From contig NW_019775497.1 in assembly GCF_001039355.2 (NCBI RefSeq), forward strand, positions 224,678 to 288,677: DNA of 64,000 nucleotides. Direction: 5' to 3'. Positions within the stretch are counted from its first letter, which is position 1, and the number at the start of each line of letters is the position of its first letter. Below, piece by piece: positions 23,967 to 35,299 of the stretch. Made by a program: the position numbers and the translations under genes. The notes under the pieces were generated by a model. The model did not search any database. It saw only the letters and a program-made list of their open reading frames with translations, and had not been told where the DNA came from. This DNA comes from Lingula anatina (lineage: Eukaryota > Brachiopoda > Lingulata > Lingulida > Lingulidae).

Positions 23967-25409
23967 ATGGCGGCCCAGACATCCCTTTCCCTTTCTGACA
24001 AGGGGGCGCTTCGCCTGCTTGGGCAGTTTGAGAACGCGTTCGAAACAATGCATGAATGTAAGAACACAACAATTGCCTTCACCTCGTGGATGAACTCGAA
24101 AATCTACATCTCAGACGATGTTTGGAAAACCTCACTTGAGCTGCTACAGAAAAACATCCCACACCTTCGTATAAACATAGAATGGAGAGACGGCAAGAGG
24201 TACTTTAAGTACATAGACCATCCCCATGTGGATTTTGAGGTCTTGGATGTGACGTCAGACAACGACTGGAAAACTGTGCACCAGGATATGATGCGCGTGC
24301 GATTTGGTAAAGAAAATGCCCCTCTTTGGAAGATAAAGGTTTTGCGCATACCCAGGAGATGTGACGCCGCACCTAAAGTGGAATCTACTCTAGGTGCCTC
24401 GGGTGGTTTTGAAACAGTAGTAGTGTTTGGCATTGATCATGCTATATTCGATGGAATGTCAGATATATTGATGTTGAAGAAACTGCTTCAAATCCTTAAC
24501 GCGGTCACAAAGAAAGAATCCATCGAAGATGATGAAGTCGTCACATTTCATCGGAACTTGGAGGCGTTGTTGCCCCAAGACAAGCTGGAATTCAAGTGGA
24601 GAGACTATTTCCAAGTAATAAAAGAACACATACACAGTTTATTTCCTTACCACAGTCAGTACTTGCAGTGTTTTCCACCACCACCAAAATCAGACGAGGG
24701 ACACACAAAAACGATTGCTTTCCATTTCACGATTTTAGAAACGGAAAGAATCATAGCAAAATGCAAGGAATGCGAGACAACTGTTCATGGCCTTTTGGTG
24801 GCTGCTGCATCCACGGCTCTAGTAAATGCCATAAACGAAGGAAAAACGCCATGTAGAATAGATGTTCCGTCATCCCATATGGTTAATATGCGACGTTTCA
24901 TGCCACCTGAGCTTCAAAATGCGTTCGGTCTTCTCATTGCTTCGGTTCACCTCACAGTGAGTGTTCCTGCTGCTGTCACCTATCGATCATTTTGGGAACT
25001 AGCCAAGAGTTCAAAACGGACACTTCACAATAGTTTGAATAACGGAGATGCAATAGAAGGTTGTAAAATGTTCAACTACTTTGTTCCTGACGATAACAGC
25101 GTGAAACGATTGATGGCATCTAATATATGCAAATATGAATTTGGCACTTCGAATATGGGGGACTGTGACAAGTTGTATCCTCCTGAAAAAGCAGACGATA
25201 ATGTTCATGCCGCGAGAATAGTTTCCTCCTCCGCGATGCAGAATTTGTCCAAACCGTTTTATCACTACCTGCGTAAATTCCGCGGTCGCTTCTGTTACAA
25301 TCTTGACTACGGGACCAATAGGGTGTGCGAAGCGAACGCCTTCAAATATGCCGAAATGACAGTGAAGCTGATGAAGATGGCAGCCGGCGAAGAGAAAACG
25401 TGGACATAA
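23967..25409 (+). CDS. Acyltransferase of the condensation/CAT-like superfamily
   Basis: An intronless frame of 480 residues from an ATG in good context (GACCATGG at 23964); a GTG six bases earlier is in frame but has no eukaryotic support. The diagnostic site is HAIFDG at residues 158-163, the HxxxDG catalytic motif of CoA-dependent acyltransferases and peptide-synthetase condensation domains, after a beta-strand-like VVVFGID. Length and layout fit that two-lobed fold: the N-terminal lobe holds the motif, and a second lobe has HGLLVAAASTALV (about 271), typical of the bridging helix of PapA/alcohol acetyltransferase relatives. There is no signal peptide, carrier domain or adenylation domain nearby, so it is stand-alone. 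The substrate is unknown. Being intronless amid spliced genes may reflect retroposition or transfer. A poly(A) signal lies at 25696-25701. Confidence 0.75.
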   Translation: MAAQTSLSLSDKGALRLLGQFENAFETMHECKNTTIAFTSWMNSKIYISDDVWKTSLELLQKNIPHLRINIEWRDGKRYFKYIDHPHVDFEVLDVTSDNDWKTVHQDMMRVRFGKENAPLWKIKVLRIPRRCDAAPKVESTLGASGGFETVVVFGIDHAIFDGMSDILMLKKLLQILNAVTKKESIEDDEVVTFHRNLEALLPQDKLEFKWRDYFQVIKEHIHSLFPYHSQYLQCFPPPPKSDEGHTKTIAFHFTILETERIIAKCKECETTVHGLLVAAASTALVNAINEGKTPCRIDVPSSHMVNMRRFMPPELQNAFGLLIASVHLTVSVPAAVTYRSFWELAKSSKRTLHNSLNNGDAIEGCKMFNYFVPDDNSVKRLMASNICKYEFGTSNMGDCDKLYPPEKADDNVHAARIVSSSAMQNLSKPFYHYLRKFRGRFCYNLDYGTNRVCEANAFKYAEMTVKLMKMAAGEEKTWT

Positions 25410-25695
25410 TTCGTAGGCGTACTTGTAAATTATACTTTCCTTTGCACAGTGGTTTTTAAAGACTGGAATGATGGAGGAGAAGATGCTGGACAAAAAGAAA
25501 AAGATTACAGTCAAATTGGACTGTATGGCATCTTATCATTTGAGAAAAAGAGTTAATAGGCCGGCGTATTTTTTTTTTTTTTTTTTGGGGGGGGGGGGAC
25601 TCTGGTGTTGCGTGTTGCAAACACGAGGCTTACAATATATAATTTTAAAGTATAGTTTTAAAAGATGATCAATTTGAGGCGTAAATTAGGCTGGG

Positions 25696-25701
25696 AATAA
25701 A
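25696..25701 (+). terminator. Poly(A) signal of the acyltransferase gene
   Basis: AATAAA lies 287 bp after the stop codon, beyond a T18/G13 tract at about 25568-25599. Confidence 0.45.
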
Positions 25702-26429
25702 AGCCTAGATGCCAACACGTCATTTATAGCACTATTTACACAGGTGGTGCAATACTAATATCACCCCCATGTAGTTTACGTCTAGTTTAAGCCAATGGTA
25801 CGTATGCATACAGCAATCAAAGAAAAAAATCATCATATGTAAATGGCGTTAAAACTTGTGAAAACAGTTTCCTTCTTTCACGAAGCAAGAAAGTTAAAAC
25901 TCATTCGATGAGGTGAGGCAACATTCAGATGCTTGACTAAAAAGGGAACCTTTCACTGTTTGCATTCAAGTTATCTGACTTGGAGGAAGGAGACTACTAC
26001 TGCCAATCGTGTGACGCCAAAATTGAAAATGTCATCCTTTGTTATATGGTACAAGGTACCACTAGTTTCCCGATCGTTTTGACGACAATTTAATACGGTG
26101 ATTAATATAAGGATAACTATTACTCATGGTAGAATTTTTAATGAGCCCGCGCAACACGCATAATCTGCAACAAGAAAATGTTGTTGAAATGTGGAATTTT
26201 TGTAATAAAAAAAACGGAAAAATACTGTTGGTCATATATTATCAGAAAATTACCGGCAACATGCATAAATAGTTGCAACAATTCTGAGGAAAAAATTCAT
26301 GTCTCCATGGACAAGTTGCAGCAAATAGGAGTGGTGTGCCAATATTATAAACGGTTTATACGTTCTTTTTTATTTTATTTTATTTTATTTTATTTTATTT
26401 TATTTTATTTTATTTTATTTATTTATTTA

Positions 26430-26500
26430 NNNNNNNNNNNNNNNNNNNNNNNNNNNNNNNNNNNNNNNNNNNNNNNNNNNNNNNNNNNNNNNNNNNNNNN
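26430..26500. other. Assembly gap (71 N)
   Basis: A run of N flanked by TTTTA repeats on the left and a poly-C run on the right. Real length is unknown. A translated frame crossing it is meaningless. Confidence 0.99.
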
Positions 26501-27889
26501 CCCCCCCCCCCCTCTACACTGTGGGTCCTACGCTCATGCCCCCCTCCTCCCCGCCGTCTCTTACGTCATGCATTTATGCTTCACCAAAGATTGATGTTAT
26601 CAATATTACTGCACTCTGAATAACAGAATAAGTACAAAAGCAGATTATATGTCACTATGCAGCCCCAGTGACAAAATGAATGGAGAGAATGTAATGTGGA
26701 TGAGTTTAAATGGAGTCAAAAGTATAGGGTCCTCCTATAAGTGAAATAGATAAATCACCAGTCAATGTAATACGAAAATTGAAATGGATTGTTTACAAAT
26801 ACATTGATGTTAAATAAATAACTAAATAAATAAATACAAAAATAAACAAATAAATAAATCAGTTTGATTGAATCTGTTACCTTGGAGCTGCAGTTCATCC
26901 AAACTGATAATGATTTGGCATTTAATTATCATTGCGATAGAGAAGACATGTCACAGCGCTCAGCACAATCACTGATATCCTGATTGATAAATTTTATTGC
27001 TGTCGTAATATCTCCAGTATCTCCAAATAGAAATGAAATGCCTTTCAGTCACTGGGGTCAACAGCATGTAAACTCAATGTAACATTTTGAAAACGGTTTA
27101 GTCTTATTTCAATGAGGATGTTGAGTAGCCTGACTTAGGCGTAAGCGTCATCATTATTTTCTAGACGAAACTTGTATTTCTTTACGCGATTTGTCGGACA
27201 AAAATAAAAGAAGTGATGTCCGACTTGAGCAATCTTATAAAAATATGTACAAGCTACTATTAGTCAGTTTATTTCACAAATCGTGGTCACAATTTACAGA
27301 AAACATGAAAATGTTGCCTTGTGCTGTAAAATGTGAACACCCCCTCTCGCCGACAAAGAAAAAATAGTATGGAGTTTAGTATCAGCTGGAAAATTTGTAT
27401 TGATAAGTAATTTGAGTAAAGAGCAAACCCGGACCCTGTGCATTAAGAAAAGACTAACGAAAATGCAATCAGATTTTGCTTCTGTATTTCACCTTCTCTT
27501 GAATCTCAAGAGGATTTATTCTGCTGAAGTAGACTGCGGATCTCGTTGTTCCTCGTACCTCCCCCCCCCCCTCTACCTTCCCGCTCTCTCACCTCATTCA
27601 CTTCTCATATATAGCGAGCGTAATGTAGATGACCCTATGCGTGAACTTTGCTGGGCGCTTCAGTGCTAGAAAAGTACCTGAAGAGAGTTTAAATTATCTT
27701 CCCCGTCTCGTGCAGTATAAGAATGGATAAAAGAAATAAATTGATAGACACAATATATATATACAGTATGTTGATTGATAATTTGCCTCTTTTAATCTGG
27801 GAGAATTTATCTCTGGTACCATAACCATATTCCAAACCAGAGTCTTCCTGATTCCCACCAGGCGTTGGACCTGCTGTCTTTTCCCTTAT
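26501..27889. other. Intergenic stretch, no gene seen
   Basis: AT-rich; AAAT repeats near 26810-26860 and a C10 run near 27559. No exon-like sequence was recognised. Confidence 0.45.
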
Positions 27890-28451
27890 TCATACGAATT
27901 CTATTAAGTTTCACTTAGAACGACTTCCTGGTTCATGCATCTTTTGTTAAAGAGTCTAAAAATGAAGGTTTCGTCTACCTCGTCCTATGTTTGAAAGAAT
28001 CCTGCCATTCCCTTTGTGCGTCTGTTTTTTTTTCTCTAAATGAACAATGAAGACTTCCTGTCAAACAATCCTGGGATAACCTTATTGGCTCATCTCCAAA
28101 GGTTTAAAACGCTCTGTGTGGTATATCTGATACTCCCTTAAATTTAACCAGGTAGATGTGAAAATATTAACTTTGCTCCACCTGCCGATAACTAAAAGGA
28201 ACCACTTAAAAGATACGGTGATGCAACAATACAGTGTAAAAACTTTAATGTTGACAACAAAAGACATGGCGCTCAGCCCTTTTCATAGCGGTTGTGTTAA
28301 AGGCAATGCCAAGGGGAAATTCTTCGCATCGTTTTCGATTTTTTACGTAAAAATTCAATCTGCGTATTGAGGGGATTTTGAGTAATCAGGTTAAAACAGC
28401 ATCTTAAATTTGCAAACTAAAGAACTAAAATTCCTCGTTCGCTTGTTTCAT

Positions 28452-28500
28452 AACCATGGCACAAGTGGTGTGAGAGTGTGAGAGGTAAATTAACTTATGA
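28452..28500 (+). pseudogene. Start-codon remnant of the coiled-coil gene
   Basis: ATGGCACAAG at 28456 and the preceding TCCTCGTTC block match the start of the intact gene at 42964 (ATGGCACAAC), but a TGA follows within six codons and the homology stops. The rest of the gene is absent from unit 1. Confidence 0.6.
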
Positions 28501-28536
28501 AGAAATGCAAACAACCGTCCAGGGAAAAAATAAAAA

Positions 28537-28785
28537 TCAGTTCATGAAGTTCTTAACAGATTCGTATATATGCGTAGTCAGTTCTTGCAATTCTTGATCA
28601 ATCACGAACTGATTACGGTTCAACCACGAATCCTGAAATTTGTCAATTCCTGGTGATTCGTGGGATTCGTGGTCTGTGTGAAATAGGGGCATAATGGCAG
28701 ATTTGCGTTTGGATCTGGTGTTAACTCCCTCACTTACATTTTCTTTTACATCTTTCTTATACATTAATACAGGAATGTTATACAT
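28537..28785 (-). pseudogene. Penelope-like element fragment, distal to the GIY-YIG core
   Basis: The minus-strand frame has KKDVKENVSEGVNTRSKRKS followed by HTDHESHE, which continues the family seen at 8620-8920 (KDVKEN then SEGVNT). It lacks the nuclease core and the reverse transcriptase. It interrupts the normal order of unit 1. Confidence 0.5.
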
Positions 28786-28889
28786 TAATGCAGCGTAGAA
28801 ATTAACTGCTGAATGTTTCTATTGACCAACCAAATATGAAATGTATAAACCGAAAGATTATCGGAACCATTCCAAACAATATTACACGT

Positions 28890-29113
28890 AACTAAGGGCA
28901 GTTTGTTCGACCCCCCTCTCCCCCTACGTGTCTTTCAAACATCTGACGAGGTCACATAATGTGTTCTTTTCTATACTACTTGATCAAATCAGTCTGTTCA
29001 CAAACGACAAATACAACAGTACATGTATTTAGCAGTTGGCAAATAGCTCACATTACCAATCACTTCGATATGGAAGTAGAACTTTACGTACGTCCAGTGT
29101 CTTTTTCAGGTCA
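28890..29113. repeat. Inverted and shortened block within unit 1
   Basis: The blocks CGAGGTCACATAATG, TGATCAAATCA, GCAAATAGCTCACATTACCA and AGTGTCTTTTTCAG appear here in the reverse orientation to units 2 (36400-37010) and 3 (45165-46560). About 400 bp of the middle is missing. Sequence on both sides stays collinear with unit 2. Confidence 0.75.
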
Positions 29114-29668
29114 ATTAAACACGTTTTCAGCCTCTCTCCCCCGTTGAAATTGCTGGATATGGGCCTGAAAAAGCTTTTCTTTTAATATTTGTCTGAATGT
29201 TTCTCTCTTAAGGGATAACAGATGTTGGGGAGTTCCCATCAAGCGAATGGGACAAGCTAACTGGCTTATCTTCAAGTGTGAGGTACGTTTTTGGTTATAT
29301 TCCAGTGTGTTTTTTTTAATCCACAAGTAGTACTTCGAGTATTTAAGTGAAGGTCGCTTATTATAAAACATTTTAACAATTGGTCCGGTGTATGTGGGGA
29401 GGGGGGGGGGAGGGGGGTAGATCCTTAAAAGCCACAATCCCCTGAGATTCCTCAAGCAGTGTCTGTCGCTGCAGTATAATATCTTAAATATCACCACCCC
29501 TACTTTTAACGCAAATACACCACCGAGGTCATATTCTTAATGTTGTGTAATTGAATCTTACTGGAAGGTTAAACATATTCGCCGGAACCTTTTTTAGAAA
29601 TCAATCAACCGTTATACAGGTACTTTGTTATATGGAATGGCCAAGAAGGAAGTTTGCTGAACTTCAAA

Positions 29669-29678
29669 GGGAATTCCC
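29669..29678. promoter_or_regulatory. Candidate NF-kappaB site upstream of TLR copy 1
   Basis: GGGAATTCCC is a perfect palindromic kappaB consensus, 351 bp before the TLR start. It is kept as GGTAATTCCC at 37617-37626 and GGGAATTCCC at 47057-47066 at similar distances in the other two copies. Function is inferred. Confidence 0.5.
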
Positions 29679-30029
29679 TTTCGGGAAGATTAACCGAACA
29701 CGGTAAATACCATTCAACAATAAAGCTAACACTATGTAGATCATTCTTTTTTAGAATAGAAATACTAACACGCACTTAAGAATGAATTGGCCATATGAAA
29801 CGAATACTGTGGCGGCTTTATGTTCATGTTCGTTAGGCATAAAAGGTTAGGACTCACTGAAAAGAGGAATATTTAGGAAGTTAGAAAAAGTGTGCTTGCA
29901 TGACAATTGAACACTGAGCCTCATAAGGCATTTTGGCATATAACACGACACTGTCAACGTCACTCTGTGCGCAGTAGTCAAGAGAATAGTACCCTACTGG
30001 TATCAACACTATAAAGCTAGGTACAAATC

Positions 30030-32274
30030 ATGCATATTGCAACAGAAGCACCAGGGGGTTACCTTTGCATTATATTATTTTTGTTGCTCTTTTGCAACGG
30101 TACTACGTGCAGTGGTGTTGATGGAGACAGTTTTGTGGAACAGTGGCCAAAGGAATGCCGCTGTTATAGCACGCCCCCATCCAACCACACAGTTGATTGC
30201 TCAGGGAGGTCCATCAGATCCATACCCCTGGGGATTCCACGTAATACAACAGTCTTAGACCTACGAAACATCGGTCTTTCTGAAATACCGCCATATACAT
30301 TAAGTCATCTGGAGAATCTAAACACACTTTACCTTGGAGGAAATGACATAACAGCGTTCAACGAGAACAGTTTTGCGGGTTTAAAGGCATTGGGATATTT
30401 GAATCTGTTTCCTATTCATCCAGGTATGAATATCGACTATAATGCCTTCCCTCCAACTTTGTTCCGTGAATTAACCTCGTTGAAAACCCTTCATATTGGT
30501 GGAATGGGTTCGGGTAAACATGTTCAACAAGATTACATAGATCGCACAATAGCGCCATTACACAAGTTGGAGGAGTTGTTTTTATCTTATTTGCCTCATG
30601 GAAATGTATCATTTGGTCCTGGATATAGTAACCTATCGTCTCTGAAGACGCTGGTTTTCAAAATGCATTCAAGTGCTGTGACACAGTTGCAAAAAAATGC
30701 TTTCTTGTGGTTAAAAAACTGCTCAATCGAAAAACTTGCTTTTATTGGCTATGACATTAACCGTGCAGAACCAGATATGTTATCTATTTTTCCACGTTTA
30801 AAAGAATTATATCTGGAGTGTAGTTCTTTTCTGTCGTCGCAGAATGAAGAAGATTTTATTTGCGGCTTAGAGAACAACACATCAATTGAAACTATTCGCA
30901 CAAAAAATGTTTTCCTAAGTTCTTCCTCACAATGGAGGATATCAGGGACAGCATTCAAATGCTTAGAAAATACGTCATTGAAAGCACTAGAATTGATTCA
31001 CAACACCATAGAAGAATTTGACCTGTATAACTTGTATTATTTTCCGAATTTGGAGTATCTAGATCTGTCGAATAATCTTATTGTCTCTTTCCCATTAAAT
31101 GGAAAGGAAATGTCTGGAAATTTCTTTGGCTATTTTATGCATTTTTCAGCACTGGTAGGGAACTTGAAGTACATGAGGATCGACAATAACTTGAGAAACA
31201 AAGATACGGCCTATAAACAATGTGACTTAACGCCTTCTTTTTGGAAAGGCCACCCGTCATTCAAACTTAAAAAATACGTTCCAAGCTTGTTAAATGTAAA
31301 AGACGTGCCATCACCAATTTTTCGATTTTCTCTTCCTATTAATATTGAATTCCTTTCGATTAGTTGGTGGCCAATTTTGGACAATAAACTTTCTGTTTCG
31401 TGCGTCTTTAAAGGGAACTTATATTTTTATCCAAATAATCTTCGCTTTTTTAGGATGGAAGGCATTGGTATCCGTTATATCCATTATGTGTTTTATGGAT
31501 TGGACACTTTGGAGCATCTCGATGTTTCCCATAATATCCTCAACTGTCTTCCAAGAGATTTTTTCAATGGTCACTTTCCATCGTTGAGGTCCCTAAATCT
31601 TGGTGACAACAAACTAGGACCTTTAATAAGTGAGGGTGGGATACTTCCAGTAAAACTCCCAAGCTTAGAGTTTTTGGATTTATCACTGAATGAGATCAGG
31701 ACCATCCCTAAGAACTTTTTTGAACACCTTGTCTCCCTTCAACGGCTGGTGCTGCACGGCAATTACCTGAATACGGTGTCGTTCAGTATGGTTAATTTCG
31801 TGTCTGTGGAATACATAGATCTGAGCAACAACAAACTACAGTCGTTTTCATCAGAAGAGATGGAAAATATTGAGAAACTAAATTCTAGCTTAAGTATTCA
31901 TTTGAATATGACGAACAATCGTCTGGACTGCACCCTTTGCGATGGGGAGGAATTTCTTCAATGGCTTATTTTTGCAAATATGACAGTTACATTTTCCAAC
32001 GACTCCGATTGCCCCATGAATGGTTCAAAAACAGGTCTGCGGAATACACTAAATGAACTTCGTGAGAAATGTGGTATTGGCTATCAGATAAAAAGTCCAA
32101 ATCAGTGGCTGTCTCTCGGGATCTCCCTTTCTAGTATCCTTGGTGTGACATGCGGTTTAGTAGCAGCGTACATATATCGCTGGAATATCAAGTATGTGTT
32201 ATATTCAGGGTTTATGTGGTTACGGATGTGATTATGACATCATAGTTGTGAATTATGTGTGTGTGTGTGTGTGT

Positions 32275-32338
<64 letters not shown>

Positions 32339-33040
32339 TGAGAGAAAAAGAATGAGAGAGACTGCAACATGTTAATAAAAATGTATATAAAATGCACCAA
32401 ATATTATTGTACAAACTCTGTCATAAACACGTACAGGAGAATAATCTTTAAATGTTTTTTTTTTTTCTTCATGTGAAAAAAGCTCAGTTTAATTATCAAA
32501 TGCGTCTTATATTTTAGATATCGACTATATCTACTTCGACGCCGGTTACGTAGACAAGGCTTCATTGCAACCCCGCCTGGTCACGTGTACATTTCATACG
32601 ATGATGGTGATGACCAGTGGGTAGTGAATGAACTTTTACGTCATTTAGAAGAGGAGAACGAGCTTGATGTCATTATAGATCAGAGGGATTTCATTGGTGG
32701 AGCATCTCTGGCTGAAGCTATCGTCGAAGCTGTGGATAACAGCAGGAAGACAGTTCTCGTTCTATCAGAAAACTCCGTGCTTAACTCGTGGTGTGAATTT
32801 GAGTTTGAAATGTCATTGGCTCGCGGCTACAATTCAGTGATACCAGTCATGTTTCAAACGGTTCCGTTTGATGCCATGACGAAATCACTTCGAAAATTCA
32901 TCAAAGCAAGAGGCTATGTAAAATGGTCTGGCTCTCAAACTGGACAGCGTATGTTTTGGAGACGTCTCATGGATGATATTCTTGACGTAAATAATCAACT
33001 TGTGCATGGTGGTGAAGGTGACGACACTGAAATGCTGTAA
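30030..33040 (+). CDS. Toll-like receptor, copy 1
   Basis: Two exons, 30030-32191 and 32518-33040, split in phase 2 just after the membrane segment; joined length is 894 residues. Order: signal peptide (about 1-28, YLCIILFLLLFCNGTTC), an LRR N-cap with ECRC, leucine-rich repeats (for example LEHLDVSHNIL, LRSLNLGDNKL, LEFLDLSLNEI, VEYIDLSNNKL), an LRR C-cap with DCTLCDGEEFLQWL and later Cys, a membrane helix (LGISLSSILGVTCGLVAAYIY), a basic stretch (LLRRRLRRQ), then TIR from about residue 744: box 1 VYISYDDGDD, box 2 RDFIGGASLAEAI (777 on), box 3 FWRRL. It should sense microbial or endogenous ligands and signal by TIR adaptors. Oddities: residue 39 is Trp (TGG at 30144) where the other copies have Cys, and box 2 has Gly in place of the usual Pro. 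A GT microsatellite fills the intron. Confidence 0.93.
32253..32337. repeat. GT microsatellite in the TLR copy 1 intron
   Basis: An interrupted (GT)n run of about 85 bp. The equivalent intron of copy 2 has a shorter run at 40313-40366. Confidence 0.9.
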
Positions 33041-33768
33041 AAACCACACATTATATATGACAACTTGTATAGAAAAAATAAAAAAGAATAATTGGTATTG
33101 TCTGATATATCAAACTATGAATGATGTATTTTCGTTTTGTATCAGGTGACATCTCTATATCATTTTTTTTTTTTTTTTTTTTTTTTTGCATTTGTGTTCA
33201 TTTTCTAAATAGTGCACATAGTGCTTATCGCCAGCATAGTAATTGTAGTGCTTATTTCCCCGATAGTAGGAAGTCAGAATGGACCCGTGTGTTATATTTA
33301 ATTTATATAATGATATTTCATTTCCCTATATCATTTATAGCCTTCTTTTATTATTTCCAACGTGAGAATCAGGCGCTTGATTTTACCCCTTGTCATACCG
33401 GGGAGTGGAAAGTTGGGACTGTATGGACGGATGTATGTATGCATATGCCATATTTTTCTTTTGTACTAGCTACACTGTTATACATGTTGAATTTAAACGA
33501 ACAGGATTTCTCTACATTAAGCCATTAGCTCTACAGTTTTGGAAACAGCTAGCATTCGTTTTTCTTTATATAAAGACATGGGGAGAAAAAACACCTATAA
33601 ATAACAGTTTGTTTTAAAATATATGGTAAGTGCAAGTGTATCTAATGTGTAAAATAAAATCACTGCTTTGTATATGTATCAGAATCTGTTGCTTTACTAC
33701 ATTGTAACGTAGATATTGTTTAAACGGTAATATTAACGAAGGAAAGTCTCAGAATTAGTAGATGGTAT

Positions 33769-34110
33769 GTGAAGGGGATGTCCTAGATCAAGGTACATAT
33801 TATGATACTTACAGGTGTGGCATTTGAGATATACTTGTATTTCATTACCTGTGATTTGTAAAATACATTAGAGGATGATACTTTTAAAGATGTTTAATGT
33901 TTAAAGAAAATACATGTAGACTGATTAAGTAACATTTACTAAAATTATGTTAAATTAAAGATGGGATTCATTTGTGCCTTGATCTAAGATATCCACTGCA
34001 CACGCCACACACTCGGTCAATTAATTTGGTCACTTAAATTGTCCATTATGCTGTTAACAATGCAAAAACACCATAAGGAATGGACCCAGCCAGGGCGTAA
34101 TAAACATGGG
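33769..34110. mobile_element. MITE related to the 16.4-17.0 kb element
   Basis: The left block GGGGATGTCCTAGATCAAGG is matched inverted by CCTTGATCTAAGATATCC at about 33977-33994, and the outer block near 34045-34070 is the inverse of GCATTGTTAACAACATAATGG at 16420. The body shares over 150 bp with 16497-16690. It is absent from the same place in unit 2, so it entered unit 1 after duplication. Confidence 0.6.
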
Positions 34111-34154
34111 GTCTGGGCTTTTTATGCATGGGACTAGATTTGATCCGGGTCTTT

Positions 34155-34158
<4 letters not shown>

Positions 34159-34222
<64 letters not shown>
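34159..34222. repeat. TA microsatellite
   Basis: An uninterrupted (TA)n run of about 64 bp ending exactly at the left end of the Tc1-like element. Confidence 0.9.
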
Positions 34223-34223
<1 letters not shown>

Positions 34224-35299
34224 TGGACAAAAGAAGTGTCACCCCTACTGAGCCAATACTATGGGGGAGATAAATGACTGTGGAATGATATGCTCCTGGT
34301 ATCATTTCCTTAACATCAAATTTCACAAAAAATCACAAAATGAGAGCAAAATATACATTCTACCAAAATATGCAGTTTCAAGTCCAAAATTAGTACTTAG
34401 TGGCATAGCCACGCGACCTAATGAAAGGTGCCACTCTACGAAGCAAGGTTTCATATAATTGTCTGATGCGTTCAGGGCTTACGCTGGCCCAAGCATGAAA
34501 CACTGAATATAACAGAGTTTCTCTGCTGGTTAGACGGGCATTTGTAAAAAGTTTTGACATATCATGCCACACATTTTCTTTTATGTTCGCATCCGGACTC
34601 TGGGCAGGCCACATCACCCTGCGAATGTCCTGTTGGTCAAACCAATCATCAACTGCTCTGGGCCTGTGACAAGGAGCATTGTCATCCTGGTGAACAAATG
34701 GATAATTCCTGTCACCAAACATGTTAGTAATAGATGAGAGCAAACCTGACCCCAAAACATCAATATGTTTCTAGTGATTCATGTTTCCATTAACCACTAT
34801 CAATTTGCCCAAGCCATGGATGCTGATGCAGCCCCACACCATGATGAATAAGCTGTTCCAGGTTCGAAAATTCAGTGCATGTGGTTCAAATGCTTTACCA
34901 GCAGTTTGCCAGCATAGTACCCGTATGTCATCAGAGGTCAGACCAAAGCGACACTCATCAGAAAAAAATATATAGGACCAACTGTCATGAACTGTCCAGT
35001 TCCAAATCCTGTTGACCCTAGTTTACTCGACGTTGCCTGTTTTGTAACGATATAAGAGGTTTCAGTCTTGCTACCCTGTTGTACACTCTCTGAGCATGTA
35101 ACCGACGCCTAGCAATTTTCACAGACACATTCTTATGTGTGAAATTGTTCCACTGTGTTGTCAACTGACAAGCAGTGTCGAGCTTTGACAACCTGGACAT
35201 CAAAATTAGTCACATTATAAGTAGACCAGGCATTATAAGTACCCAAGATCTGCCTACTTTTATCACTCTGAGTTAGGGGGTGACACTTCTTTTGTCCAG
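34223..35299 (-). mobile_element. Degenerate Tc1-like DNA transposon
   Basis: The ends are inverted: CTGGACAAAAGAAGTGTCAC on the left and its reverse complement ending at 35299. On the minus strand: a helix-turn-helix piece (RVYNRVARLKPL, 35018-35203), a frame change, then FFSDECRF (first Asp), a TAG stop at 34773-34771, then FVHQDDNAPCH (second Asp) and WPAQSPDANIKENVW (Glu), with 34 residues between second Asp and Glu: a DD34E Tc1 triad. The frameshift, the stop and a missing N-terminus make it dead. The host target TA is clear on the left only. Unit 2 has the empty site. Confidence 0.85.

Noticed and set aside
26178-26594. 138-residue frame across the assembly gap
   Set aside because: Its middle is N and TTTTA repeat; no family resemblance.
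29111-29497. 128-residue minus-strand frame with poly-Pro
   Set aside because: It reads a C/G-rich simple tract and the antisense of the shared TLR upstream region; not conserved as a frame in unit 3.
30010-30020. CACTATAAAGC as a TATA box for TLR copy 1
   Set aside because: It ends about 10-15 bp before the ATG, too close for a normal start site. It is conserved in all three copies, but that may be only because of recent duplication.
33121-33528. 135-residue frame after TLR copy 1
   Set aside because: Starts in a T run; the matching place in unit 2 is not open. Treated as TLR downstream sequence.
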